Shown here one piece after another: positions 36,494 to 43,508 of a stretch of 43,508 bases of DNA (position 1 is its first letter; each line of letters opens with the position of its first letter). A program made the position numbers and the translations under genes. The notes under the pieces were generated by a model, which was given only the letters and a program-made list of their open reading frames with translations, was not told where the DNA came from and ran no database searches. The DNA comes from Bathymodiolus platifrons methanotrophic gill symbiont (GTDB taxonomy: Bacteria; Pseudomonadota; Gammaproteobacteria; Methylococcales; Methylomonadaceae): the NCBI RefSeq assembly GCF_002189065.1, contig NZ_BDMN01000127.1, forward strand, positions 1 to 43,508. The letters run 5' to 3'.

Positions 36494-38182
36494 TTAAATT
36501 TTAAACAAAGGCTGTAAAGGGTCTTCCTGCTCACTGCCTTCCCCCTTGGCTAGTTTATTGTTTTGAAAAGCAAGCCATAACTCGGTCCCTTGCCATTCTT
36601 CCACCTTAGCACTATATAAAGCCGCATTTAATACTAAAATTTCTCGCTGCAACAACTGATCACATTGCTCGGCAATTTTCGTTAGACTAGACTGATTAAA
36701 TTTTTCACGGCCCCATTGAAGTAAGGCATCTTTAGCCATTATTGAGTCGTTATTTGAACAAGCTTGTTTCAGGTTCTTATTAACATCCGGTTTTTTTTCT
36801 ACAGCGACTTGTTTCTTTTTCGTGTTGCTCGATTTTCTGGATAAGAAATACACTAAAGTAACTAGCCACGCAGCAGCAAAAAATAATGCTAACCAGAACC
36901 ATAAGGTATTTGTTTGCTGAAAAGTCCCCATTTCCTGCTGAGTATTACTCTCAGTTGATGCAGGTACAGGCGAAACAATAGGCGGAGTTGGTTCTAATGT
37001 TGCAACTGAACCAATTGCAGCAGTCGCGGTAATAGTCCGCTCTGCAATTCGCGCCATTTCCATTTTCTGAGTTCTAGTATTCCACCAGGGAATCGTAATT
37101 TCCGGTAATGTATAGCTACCTGCCAGGCCAGGAATTAAAGCAATTTTTTCTTCTCTAAAAGCAACCATACCATCATCTTTAGCCTCTTCCTTTAATACAG
37201 GTTGGTCAGGATAAGCTTTTATATGCTGTGGCATATTATCTTTATATAGTTCGGGTAATATACCGACAGTTGCGCCTTTAACAAATAAAGTGATTGTTCG
37301 TGTCACCGGCTGGCCAACAATCATCTCGCCTGAGTTATCCGACCATTTTTCCTGTAAATAAACCTGTTTGGCTGGTAACCAATTTAATCCTGCACTCGCT
37401 GGTTTAGCTTGTACATCCAGATTTATCGCTGTTGATGCAACACGTTTAGTACGTGTACTTTGTCGATTAAAAAAACTATTAGTTCGGCGTTGGCCAGGAA
37501 TAATTACTTCAGCCGTCATGGTCAGAGGAGCAATAGTCATAATGCCACTTTTTTGTGGAAAAATAACATACTTACGCTCTGTTACCACATAGTTTTCTCC
37601 CTGAAACTGGGTATTATAATTCTTATCTGCGCCCAGCTTTTCTATCACGGCATCCGATAGCATTGGCTCGGTTAAACTAGCCTGTGAGATATTAACTTTA
37701 CGATAGAGCTTTAAGGTATATATAACTTGTTCTTGAATATAGGGCTTAGATGAACTGACTTCAACCTGTAAAAACAAATCTTCATTCGTCTTATCTATAG
37801 CTTGCACATTATTAACTACAATAGCGGCAAACTGGCTGCTATCCTGACCAAACTTAATGGCAGGAATAACCAGATTTCCCTCATGTTTAGCCATAACAGT
37901 TAATACCCATTGCAGAGATTTTGTTTTTTTCCAGTTAACAATCTCTACAGATTGTTGTTGCGACTGATTTAAAACCTCAAAATCTTTATCTAATGGTGAA
38001 AAATCAGGTTCATCATCCGGATCATCATTTGCTGTAAAAACAATCTGAAAGGATTCTTTTAAATTAACCGGATTACGATCGGTATTTACACTAATTTCAG
38101 CTGCTAAAAGTGAACCTGCCAGAGAACTAAAGAGCAAAAAAAACAGCAGAAAAGGGAACTTATAAATATAAGAAAAAATCAT
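36494..38182 (-). CDS. batD: BatD family protein
   Basis: 562 residues: a signal peptide (about 1-27), a large periplasmic region of beta-sandwich repeats (EISVNTDRNPVNLKESFQIVF, LQVEVSSSKPYIQEQVIYTLKLYR, PLTMTAEVIIPGQRR, NSGEMIVGQPVTRTITLFVKG), one transmembrane helix (about 425-447, LWFWLALFFAAAWLVTLVYF) and a ~100-residue helical cytoplasmic tail. This is the BatD ('oxygen tolerance') layout. BatD normally travels with MoxR, BatA and BatB VWA proteins; none is adjacent, though they might lie elsewhere. Alone and convergent with gpsA. The biochemical role of the Bat complex is not settled. Confidence 0.85.
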   Translation of the reverse strand: MIFSYIYKFPFLLFFLLFSSLAGSLLAAEISVNTDRNPVNLKESFQIVFTANDDPDDEPDFSPLDKDFEVLNQSQQQSVEIVNWKKTKSLQWVLTVMAKHEGNLVIPAIKFGQDSSQFAAIVVNNVQAIDKTNEDLFLQVEVSSSKPYIQEQVIYTLKLYRKVNISQASLTEPMLSDAVIEKLGADKNYNTQFQGENYVVTERKYVIFPQKSGIMTIAPLTMTAEVIIPGQRRTNSFFNRQSTRTKRVASTAINLDVQAKPASAGLNWLPAKQVYLQEKWSDNSGEMIVGQPVTRTITLFVKGATVGILPELYKDNMPQHIKAYPDQPVLKEEAKDDGMVAFREEKIALIPGLAGSYTLPEITIPWWNTRTQKMEMARIAERTITATAAIGSVATLEPTPPIVSPVPASTESNTQQEMGTFQQTNTLWFWLALFFAAAWLVTLVYFLSRKSSNTKKKQVAVEKKPDVNKNLKQACSNNDSIMAKDALLQWGREKFNQSSLTKIAEQCDQLLQREILVLNAALYSAKVEEWQGTELWLAFQNNKLAKGEGSEQEDPLQPLFKI

Positions 38183-38436
38183 ACCTGGTTAATAAATGTT
38201 ATTAGTAAAAACTGCATATATTTTACCTTTTAATCTTTTTAAAAGCTTCCCAAATTCACCTATGCTCATAATCCTGAAACCGCTGTTGAGCACGCTGTTA
38301 TGCAAAATATGAGTGCGAAAGACAAGGGATAGCCCGCAGGCAAGGGCTGAAATGCTGTATTAGTACCCAGTTTATTCAGAAAACTATGAAGCAAAGTATA
38401 CTCATACAGAAGAAAATATAGATTCCATTTACACCA
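38183..38436. other. Intergenic region between rmuC and batD
   Basis: 254 bases with one AGCCC/GGGCT hairpin near 38331-38350 and no U tract. There is no credible open frame. The batD promoter should lie here. Confidence 0.35.
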
Positions 38437-40080
38437 TCAACTCTCTAAATGATGCGAAGACTTATCTATTATTTGCAAAGAACCCTTCGAATCTTCAATT
38501 TCCGATGTTTCAACACGCCTTAATTTACGTGCCATCGCACTAGTTCGTGTTGATTGTAAATTCTCCAGAGAACTAGAAGCAGTGTGTAATTGCTTTTGCA
38601 CTTTCTCTAGTTGGCCTGCATATTTAACAAACTCAGTTTTCACTTCTGCCAGTATCTTCCAGACTTCACTGCTACGTTTTTGTACTGCCAACGTTCTAAA
38701 ACCCATATGCAGGCTGTTGAGTAATGCTGATAAAGTTGTTGGCCCAGTAATGGTTATCCGGTAAGTACGTTGTAATTTTCCAAACATTTCAGGGTGCCGC
38801 AAGACCTCTGCAAAGAGCCCTTCAACAGGCAAAAACATAATTGCGAAATCGGTAGTGTTGGGCGGATCAATATATTTGGTACTGATATCTTTGGCAAAAC
38901 TTTCTATGGTTCTTAACAACTGCTTTTGTGCCAGTTCAATTTTATTGACATCACCTTCATCAACCGCCTGTAATAACCGTTGATAGCTTTCCAGAGGGAA
39001 TTTAGAATCAATCGGTAACCAGACTACTTTTTCATCAGATTTACCTGGTAATTTGACCGCATATTCGACATTAGCCTGGCTACCTTTTTTAGTGGCGACA
39101 TTAATATCATATTGCTCAGGAGAGAGCACTTGTTCCAGAATATTACCTAATTGATATTCCCCCAGGATACCGCGTGTTTTAACATTCGAAAGTACCTTTT
39201 TCAGATCACCAACACCGACAGCCAGGTTTTGCATTTCACCCAGACCTTTATGTACTTGCTCAAGACGCTCACTCACTAACTTAAAAGATTCTCCTAATCT
39301 TTTCTCCAGAGTTTCATGCAGTTTTTCATCAACTGTTTTACGCATCTCACCAAGCTGTTGAGTATTGTCTTCTCTAATCGATTTTAATTGTTTCTCGATG
39401 GCTTCTCTAATTTCAACTATACTGGTTTTTGCTTGTTGACTTGCGCTTAATTGCTGTTTATTCAACTCGGAAAAATGTACTCCTAATTGCTCGGTAAATT
39501 CCTTGATAAGCTGGGAAAGTTTCTGTTCAAATGATTGTAAACGATCACTTAGCTCTTGCCGATTCTCCTTGGCATCTACTTTAATACTTTGCTCAAAACC
39601 ATCAAGTTTTAACAGTGTCTTTTCCCTGAATTTATCCTGCTTTCTATTAAGTGATTCACCTGTTTCCTGAAATGATAAATTGACACTGCGCTTCAGTTCA
39701 GTGAAATTACTAATTAAATTTTCCGATAATTGATGAAGTGCGGTTTTAAATGCATCTAATTGACGATTTTGCTCAATACTATTTTCGCTAACCCGTTTTA
39801 ACAAGGTATCCTGAAAGACTTTAAATAATTCATGTATTTCCCGACGATTATCTGCGCTGACATCACGCAATTCTTTACGTGAATCAATTAAGCCTTCCTT
39901 TAATGTCTGTTCATTTTGTTGTAGCAAACTGACTAATTCAAATTTAATTTGTTCTGCATTAGATTTAGACAATGCATTCACTTTTCTTAGCACGAAAAAA
40001 AGTAATAACAGACAGATAAACAATAATAAACTGCTTATCGTGCCAAATAAGAGGATTGGATCAGTCATTAGTTCTTTCAT
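38437..40080 (-). CDS. rmuC: DNA recombination protein RmuC
   Basis: 547 residues: an N-terminal transmembrane helix (about 10-30), a very long coiled coil (about 35-300, dense in Glu, Lys, Gln, Leu) and the RmuC nuclease-like domain (VKTRGILGEYQLGNILEQVL, VEYAVKLPG, WLPIDSKFPLESYQRLL, DPPNTTDFAIMFLPVEGLFAEVL, TTLSALLNSLHMGFRTLAVQ). The family limits sequence inversions at short inverted repeats; it belongs to the PD-(D/E)xK-like group, with Asp-Ser-Lys (IDSK) visible. Start at 40080, or four codons later (MTDPILL). Confidence 0.94.
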   Translation of the reverse strand: MKELMTDPILLFGTISSLLLFICLLLLFFVLRKVNALSKSNAEQIKFELVSLLQQNEQTLKEGLIDSRKELRDVSADNRREIHELFKVFQDTLLKRVSENSIEQNRQLDAFKTALHQLSENLISNFTELKRSVNLSFQETGESLNRKQDKFREKTLLKLDGFEQSIKVDAKENRQELSDRLQSFEQKLSQLIKEFTEQLGVHFSELNKQQLSASQQAKTSIVEIREAIEKQLKSIREDNTQQLGEMRKTVDEKLHETLEKRLGESFKLVSERLEQVHKGLGEMQNLAVGVGDLKKVLSNVKTRGILGEYQLGNILEQVLSPEQYDINVATKKGSQANVEYAVKLPGKSDEKVVWLPIDSKFPLESYQRLLQAVDEGDVNKIELAQKQLLRTIESFAKDISTKYIDPPNTTDFAIMFLPVEGLFAEVLRHPEMFGKLQRTYRITITGPTTLSALLNSLHMGFRTLAVQKRSSEVWKILAEVKTEFVKYAGQLEKVQKQLHTASSSLENLQSTRTSAMARKLRRVETSEIEDSKGSLQIIDKSSHHLES

Positions 40081-40464
40081 TAAATAGGTTTAGTTTCGTT
40101 AACAGGTTTAGGGGGGCAATTCAGCTACTGCTCTTTAGTTCTTCTATCTATCTGGATAGGACTAGTATGAGGGAAAATAACAAGGGTCTGAATAATGATA
40201 GCCTACCTTATTACTCAGCAACCTCAGACGGTATGCTCAGAATTAGATACATCCAATAACAATCCACCCTGTGGACTCATATCCGCTCGATATTGCAGCA
40301 CGCAAAATTGAGTCAATGTGTCGTCTCCAGGTTGCTGTTTGTGTTCTTTATCATTGTGCGCAAAAAGCAAGTCACTGTCAAAGCCGGCAAATAAATTACA
40401 TTGAATATGTTTCGCAACGCTACGCAGTATATAATTAAGCTCTAGAAAGACATAAGGTAGCAAG
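40081..40464. other. rmuC-tpm intergenic region
   Basis: 384 bases between divergent genes. It carries AT-rich sequence next to rmuC and, at 40224-40463, a minus-strand open frame of doubtful status listed separately. No hairpin terminator or repeat was found. Confidence 0.4.
40224..40463 (-). CDS. Possible small hypothetical protein (doubtful)
   Basis: 79 codons from a TTG that abuts the tpm start on the other strand. Composition looks protein-like (LFAGFDSDLLFAHND, LTQFCVLQYRADMSPQGG, mixed charges, no low-complexity stretch) and the codon use is ordinary for this window. Against it: no ATG, no ribosome site, and it would cover the tpm promoter. It could be a decayed gene remnant. I do not recognise a family. 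Confidence 0.3.
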   Translation of the reverse strand: MLPYVFLELNYILRSVAKHIQCNLFAGFDSDLLFAHNDKEHKQQPGDDTLTQFCVLQYRADMSPQGGLLLDVSNSEHTV

Positions 40465-41130
40465 ATGCATACAGATTTTTGGCTGGAACGCTGGGAGAAA
40501 AATCAGATTGGCTTCCATGAACAAGAAATAAACTCACATCTACAGGAGTTCTTGGCAACACTTAATATTCCCAAGGGCAGCACAATATTTGTGCCTCTCT
40601 GCGGCAAAAGTAGAGATATTTTATGGTTACTCTCTCAGGGCTACCAGGTAATTGCCGTTGAGATCAGCCCTCTAGCGGTAACAAACTTTTTCTCTGAAAA
40701 TAACCTACAAGCCAGGATCACTGACTGTGAAAATTTTCAGTGCTGGGAAATAGAGGGTTTAAGCATTTATCTGGGCAATTTCTTTGACCTAAATAACATG
40801 CAAATAGCGGCTTGTAAGGCAATCTATGATAGAGCGGCATTAATTGCCCTACCACCAGAAATGCGCCAGCAATACGTTCAGCACCTAAGTAATATTGCAC
40901 CGACATTAAGCCATAGTTTATTAGTTACACTGGAATATGCGCAACATGAAATGCCAGGCCCACCATTCTGTGTCGACGAAAATGAAGTACAAAACTTATT
41001 CAGAAACACTTGTGACATAGAACTTTTGTTTGCAGAAGATATTTTGTCAGACAATGATAATTTCAATGAAAGAGGCCTAAGCAGTCTAGTGGAAAAAGTG
41101 TACCGGCTAAGTACAAGTCAGAATAACTGA
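40465..41130 (+). CDS. tpm: Thiopurine S-methyltransferase family protein
   Basis: 221 residues. SAM-dependent methyltransferase of the bacterial Tpm type, which methylates thiopurines and in some bacteria selenium or tellurium oxyanions. Start MHTDFWLERWEKNQIGFHE, motif I FVPLCGKSRDILWLLSQGY, VIAVEISPLAV, the segment IYDRAALIALPPEMRQQYV and the C-terminal VEKVYRL are typical. AAGG precedes the ATG. Alone, between rmuC and maeA. The natural substrate in this organism is unknown. Confidence 0.94.
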   Translation: MHTDFWLERWEKNQIGFHEQEINSHLQEFLATLNIPKGSTIFVPLCGKSRDILWLLSQGYQVIAVEISPLAVTNFFSENNLQARITDCENFQCWEIEGLSIYLGNFFDLNNMQIAACKAIYDRAALIALPPEMRQQYVQHLSNIAPTLSHSLLVTLEYAQHEMPGPPFCVDENEVQNLFRNTCDIELLFAEDILSDNDNFNERGLSSLVEKVYRLSTSQNN

Positions 41131-41347
41131 GCTATATTTATTAGTCTGCATGAACTGCACTAGTTTATATCGGTGCAAACTCATATAATACCCAAACTAA
41201 TACTCTCCCTCTTAATATATTAATAGTTCATTACCCGTAACTCTCAGCTAAATGTTATACGTAATTCAGGTAAGAGACAAAGCTTAATTACACCTTATTG
41301 TCGGCGCTATCGCTTTATTCCGCTTACACCTTCAACTAACACATAAG

Positions 41348-43036
41348 ATGCAAATGACCAAAAAACGTCCTTTATATACAAGCTATACGGGGTCTATTTT
41401 GCTAGAAACAGCATTATTAAATAAAGGCTCAGCGTTCACAGCATCAGAAAGACAAGAATTCAATCTGGATGGTTTGTTACCCACAGCTGTTGAGAGCATT
41501 GAAGAGCAAGGAGAGCGAGCATATCACCAGTTTTCCCACCTTAGAAATGACCTTAATAAACATATCTTTCTGCGTAACATTCAGGACACCAACGAAACTC
41601 TTTATTTCAATCTGCTGACCAGGCACCTTGAAGAGATGATGCCGATAATCTATACCCCGACAGTGGGTCTAGCCTGTCAGCAATTTTCACGTATTTATCG
41701 GCGCAAAAGAGGCTTATTTATTTCCTATCCAGATCGGGAAAAAATGGCTGATATGCTTAAAAATCTGGTTAAAGAAAATGTCAAAGTTATTGTTGTGACC
41801 GACAGCGAACGAATACTCGGTTTAGGTGACCAGGGTATTGGTGGCATGGGCATACCTATAGGGAAACTGGCCCTTTATTCAGGATGTGGTGGCATCAGTC
41901 CTGCCTATACTTTACCTATCACTCTTGATGTAGGAACGAACAATCAAGAATTGCTTGATGATCCAATGTATATGGGTTGGCGGCATAAACGGGTAACTGG
42001 CGAAGACTACTTCAATTTTATTGATTTGTTTATTCAAGGTCTTAAACAACGCTGGCCAGATGCTTTAGTACAGTTTGAAGATTTTTCCCAGAATACTGCT
42101 ACTCCCTTATTAAAAAAATACCAGCATAAACTGTGCTGTTTCAATGATGATATCCAGGGCACTGCAGCTGTAACAGTTGGAACTTTGCTAGCTGCTTGTC
42201 ATGCTAACAACACTTCAATAATAGACCAACGTATAGTTTTTATTGGTGGTGGATCGGCAGGCTGCGGTATCGCAGAACAGATTGTTGCACATATGATAAA
42301 AGATGGTCTGACAGAAGAACAGGCACTAAGCCGAATTTATCTGTTTACCCACCTTGGTTTGCTAACAACAGATATGGATCCTCTGCTCGATTTTCAAGAA
42401 AAATTTGCCAAAGATCCCGATGAAGTTTCCAGCTGGAATAACGATGGGGAAGCAGTCAACTTATTAGATATAGTACGTGAAAGTAAACCAACAATATTGA
42501 TCGGGGTATCAGGGCAATCAGGTTTAATGACTGAAACTATCATTAAAACTATGTCTGCTAATTGTAAGAGGCCTATCATATTACCTCTTTCCAACCCCAC
42601 CTCACATGTCGAAGCCTTACCAGAAGATATTATTAACTGGACCGAGGGCAATGCCATTATCGCAACGGGTAGCCCTTTTTCTCCGGTTGAGTATGGAGGA
42701 AAACATCATGTGATAGCACAATGTAACAATAGTTATATTTTTCCAGGTGTAGGTTTAGGTGTTATTGCCAGTCAAGCAACCCGCGTTACCGAAAAAATGT
42801 TTATGGTTGCCAGTGAAACCCTGGCAGAATATTCGCCTCTAGTTAAAGGCACCGACACAAACCTGTTACCGGCATTAAGTCAGATAAGAGAAGTCAGCCT
42901 CTCAATTGCTCTGGCAGTAGGAATGCAAGCTATAGCTGAAGGGTTTGCACCCGCTACAAGTAAAGAAAATCTAGAGAAAAATATTCAGGCTAATTTCTGG
43001 ACCCCCGAATACAGGGATTATCGCCGTAAATTGTAA
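41348..43036 (+). CDS. maeA: NAD-dependent malic enzyme
   Basis: 562 residues. Oxidative decarboxylation of malate to pyruvate. [17 protein letters not shown], the Tyr/Lys active-site region [43 protein letters not shown] (in parts), the metal-binding [20 protein letters not shown] and the NAD fold [20 protein letters not shown] are intact, as is [14 protein letters not shown]. This is the large ME form (MaeA/SfcA), not the MaeB fusion. Start at 41348 or two codons later. An IS66 fragment begins beyond its 3' side. Confidence 0.97.
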   Translation: MQMTKKRPLYTSYTGSILLETALLNKGSAFTASERQEFNLDGLLPTAVESIEEQGERAYHQFSHLRNDLNKHIFLRNIQDTNETLYFNLLTRHLEEMMPIIYTPTVGLACQQFSRIYRRKRGLFISYPDREKMADMLKNLVKENVKVIVVTDSERILGLGDQGIGGMGIPIGKLALYSGCGGISPAYTLPITLDVGTNNQELLDDPMYMGWRHKRVTGEDYFNFIDLFIQGLKQRWPDALVQFEDFSQNTATPLLKKYQHKLCCFNDDIQGTAAVTVGTLLAACHANNTSIIDQRIVFIGGGSAGCGIAEQIVAHMIKDGLTEEQALSRIYLFTHLGLLTTDMDPLLDFQEKFAKDPDEVSSWNNDGEAVNLLDIVRESKPTILIGVSGQSGLMTETIIKTMSANCKRPIILPLSNPTSHVEALPEDIINWTEGNAIIATGSPFSPVEYGGKHHVIAQCNNSYIFPGVGLGVIASQATRVTEKMFMVASETLAEYSPLVKGTDTNLLPALSQIREVSLSIALAVGMQAIAEGFAPATSKENLEKNIQANFWTPEYRDYRRKL

Positions 43037-43125
43037 GCTCGTTTGATTGGTAGAAGCTAAAATTGGGTCAGACTCTAATACTGCTTACTTAAGAAATAAT
43101 AGCAAAGTAAACAACAGCTTATAAC

Positions 43126-43182
43126 CGTAGGCTGGGTTAGCTTATTAAGCGAAGCAGTAACTACTCAGCGGAGCTGAGTAGT
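43126..43182. repeat. GCTGGGTTAG repeat plus a perfect 10-bp hairpin
   Basis: CGTAGGCTGGGTTAG (43126-43140) is an exact 15-bp match to the reverse complement of 24911-24925. About 20 bases on, ACTACTCAGC-GGA-GCTGAGTAGT forms a perfect stem-loop (43160-43182). The expected second arm TAACCCAGC is missing and replaced by this hairpin. The IS66 gene end follows at 43192. Confidence 0.6.
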
Positions 43183-43191
43183 CCAATGAAA

Positions 43192-43508
43192 TTATAAAGC
43201 AAATTCAGGTAACTTTCCCTCAAAGACCAGGGTCATTGCCTGAGTTGCACTTAGACCTTGTTTACGGCACGTTGATAAATACCCTCTGACACGACAAAAT
43301 ATCTCTGCACCCTTGGTGCTACGAAAGCAGCCGGATATTTTCTGTTGAACCTTGGTCATCCGAATCGAATTTTCTGCGGCATTATTGGTAAATGGCACCC
43401 AGGTATTTGTCATGAAGCGCAAGACATCCTCTTCATAATTAATCAGCCTTTCCAGTAAGTTTCTAGCTTTACTGCGTTTTATTCGCCCCCGTTTTACTTC
43501 TTTAGGCT
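43192..43508 (-). mobile_element. IS66-family transposase, C-terminal part (runs off the window)
   Basis: The last ~105 residues of an IS66 transposase (TnpC type): RIKRSKARNLLERLINYEED, VPFTNNAAENSIRM, KVQQKISGCFRSTKGAEIFC and RGYLSTCRKQGLSATQA match the family C-terminus, including the final catalytic Glu in AENS. The frame is open to the window edge, so the gene continues outside. I could not locate the IS terminal repeat between 43037 and 43192. IS66 makes 8-bp target duplications, the same length seen at MITE copy 2, but the MITE ends do not prove a link. Confidence 0.92.

Overview
The window reads as a chromosomal contig of a gammaproteobacterial (type I, Methylococcales-like) methanotroph with an AT-rich genome. 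The key evidence is a complete particulate methane monooxygenase operon, pmoCAB (minus strand, 7.5-10.5 kb), beside ordinary gammaproteobacterial housekeeping genes: secA, secB-gpsA, sucCD, aroKB, hemE, hemW, pyrE, gpmI-envC-ctpA, rmuC, trmL, glgP, tpm and maeA. Both window edges lie in mobile DNA: a 204-bp MITE at base 1 and an IS66-type transposase fragment at the right end. This suggests a repeat-bounded assembly contig.

Layout. 0-2 kb: two near-identical MITE copies in opposite orientation. One cuts pilU; the other sits in the loop of the glgP terminator with an 8-bp target duplication; trmL lies between. 2-10.6 kb: glgP, secA, pmoBAC. 11-14.3 kb: a small membrane-anchored protein, an alanine dehydrogenase gene broken by one in-frame stop, a DUF411 metal-binding protein and hemE. 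14.6-23.5 kb: one long minus-strand gene string, hemW-pyrE-DUF429-pilM-N-O-P-Q-aroK-aroB. Here hemW, pyrE, aroK and aroB are intact, and everything between is decayed by frameshifts, stops and a deletion. 23.5-25.8 kb: accessory genes, comprising a two-helix membrane protein and an M41-like metallopeptidase, each preceded by a copy of the same ~70-bp repeat, and a Cys/Met-rich secreted peptide whose ten cysteines all lie in ExxCG motifs (HvfA-like RiPP metallophore precursor). 25.9-33 kb: sucCD, a cold-shock gene with a long leader, ctpA-envC-gpmI. 33-34 kb: a GC-richer 467-bp element with inverted termini, then a Fur-box-like site. 34-36.4 kb: a BigR/SqrR-like repressor, a membrane rhodanese, secB and gpsA. 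36.5-43 kb: batD, rmuC, tpm, maeA.

How it fits together. Methane oxidation (pmoCAB, copper-dependent), central carbon metabolism (sucCD, maeA, gpmI, glgP), secretion (secA, secB) and heme and aromatic biosynthesis are preserved, while type IV pilus genes are being lost. Selective loss of surface motility with intact metabolism resembles early genome reduction in a host-associated or sessile methanotroph; that lifestyle is inference. The most novel-looking item is the orphan ExxCG peptide with a duplicated 38-residue Cys module and a Met-rich tail, a possible copper or metal-handling RiPP in a copper-dependent organism.
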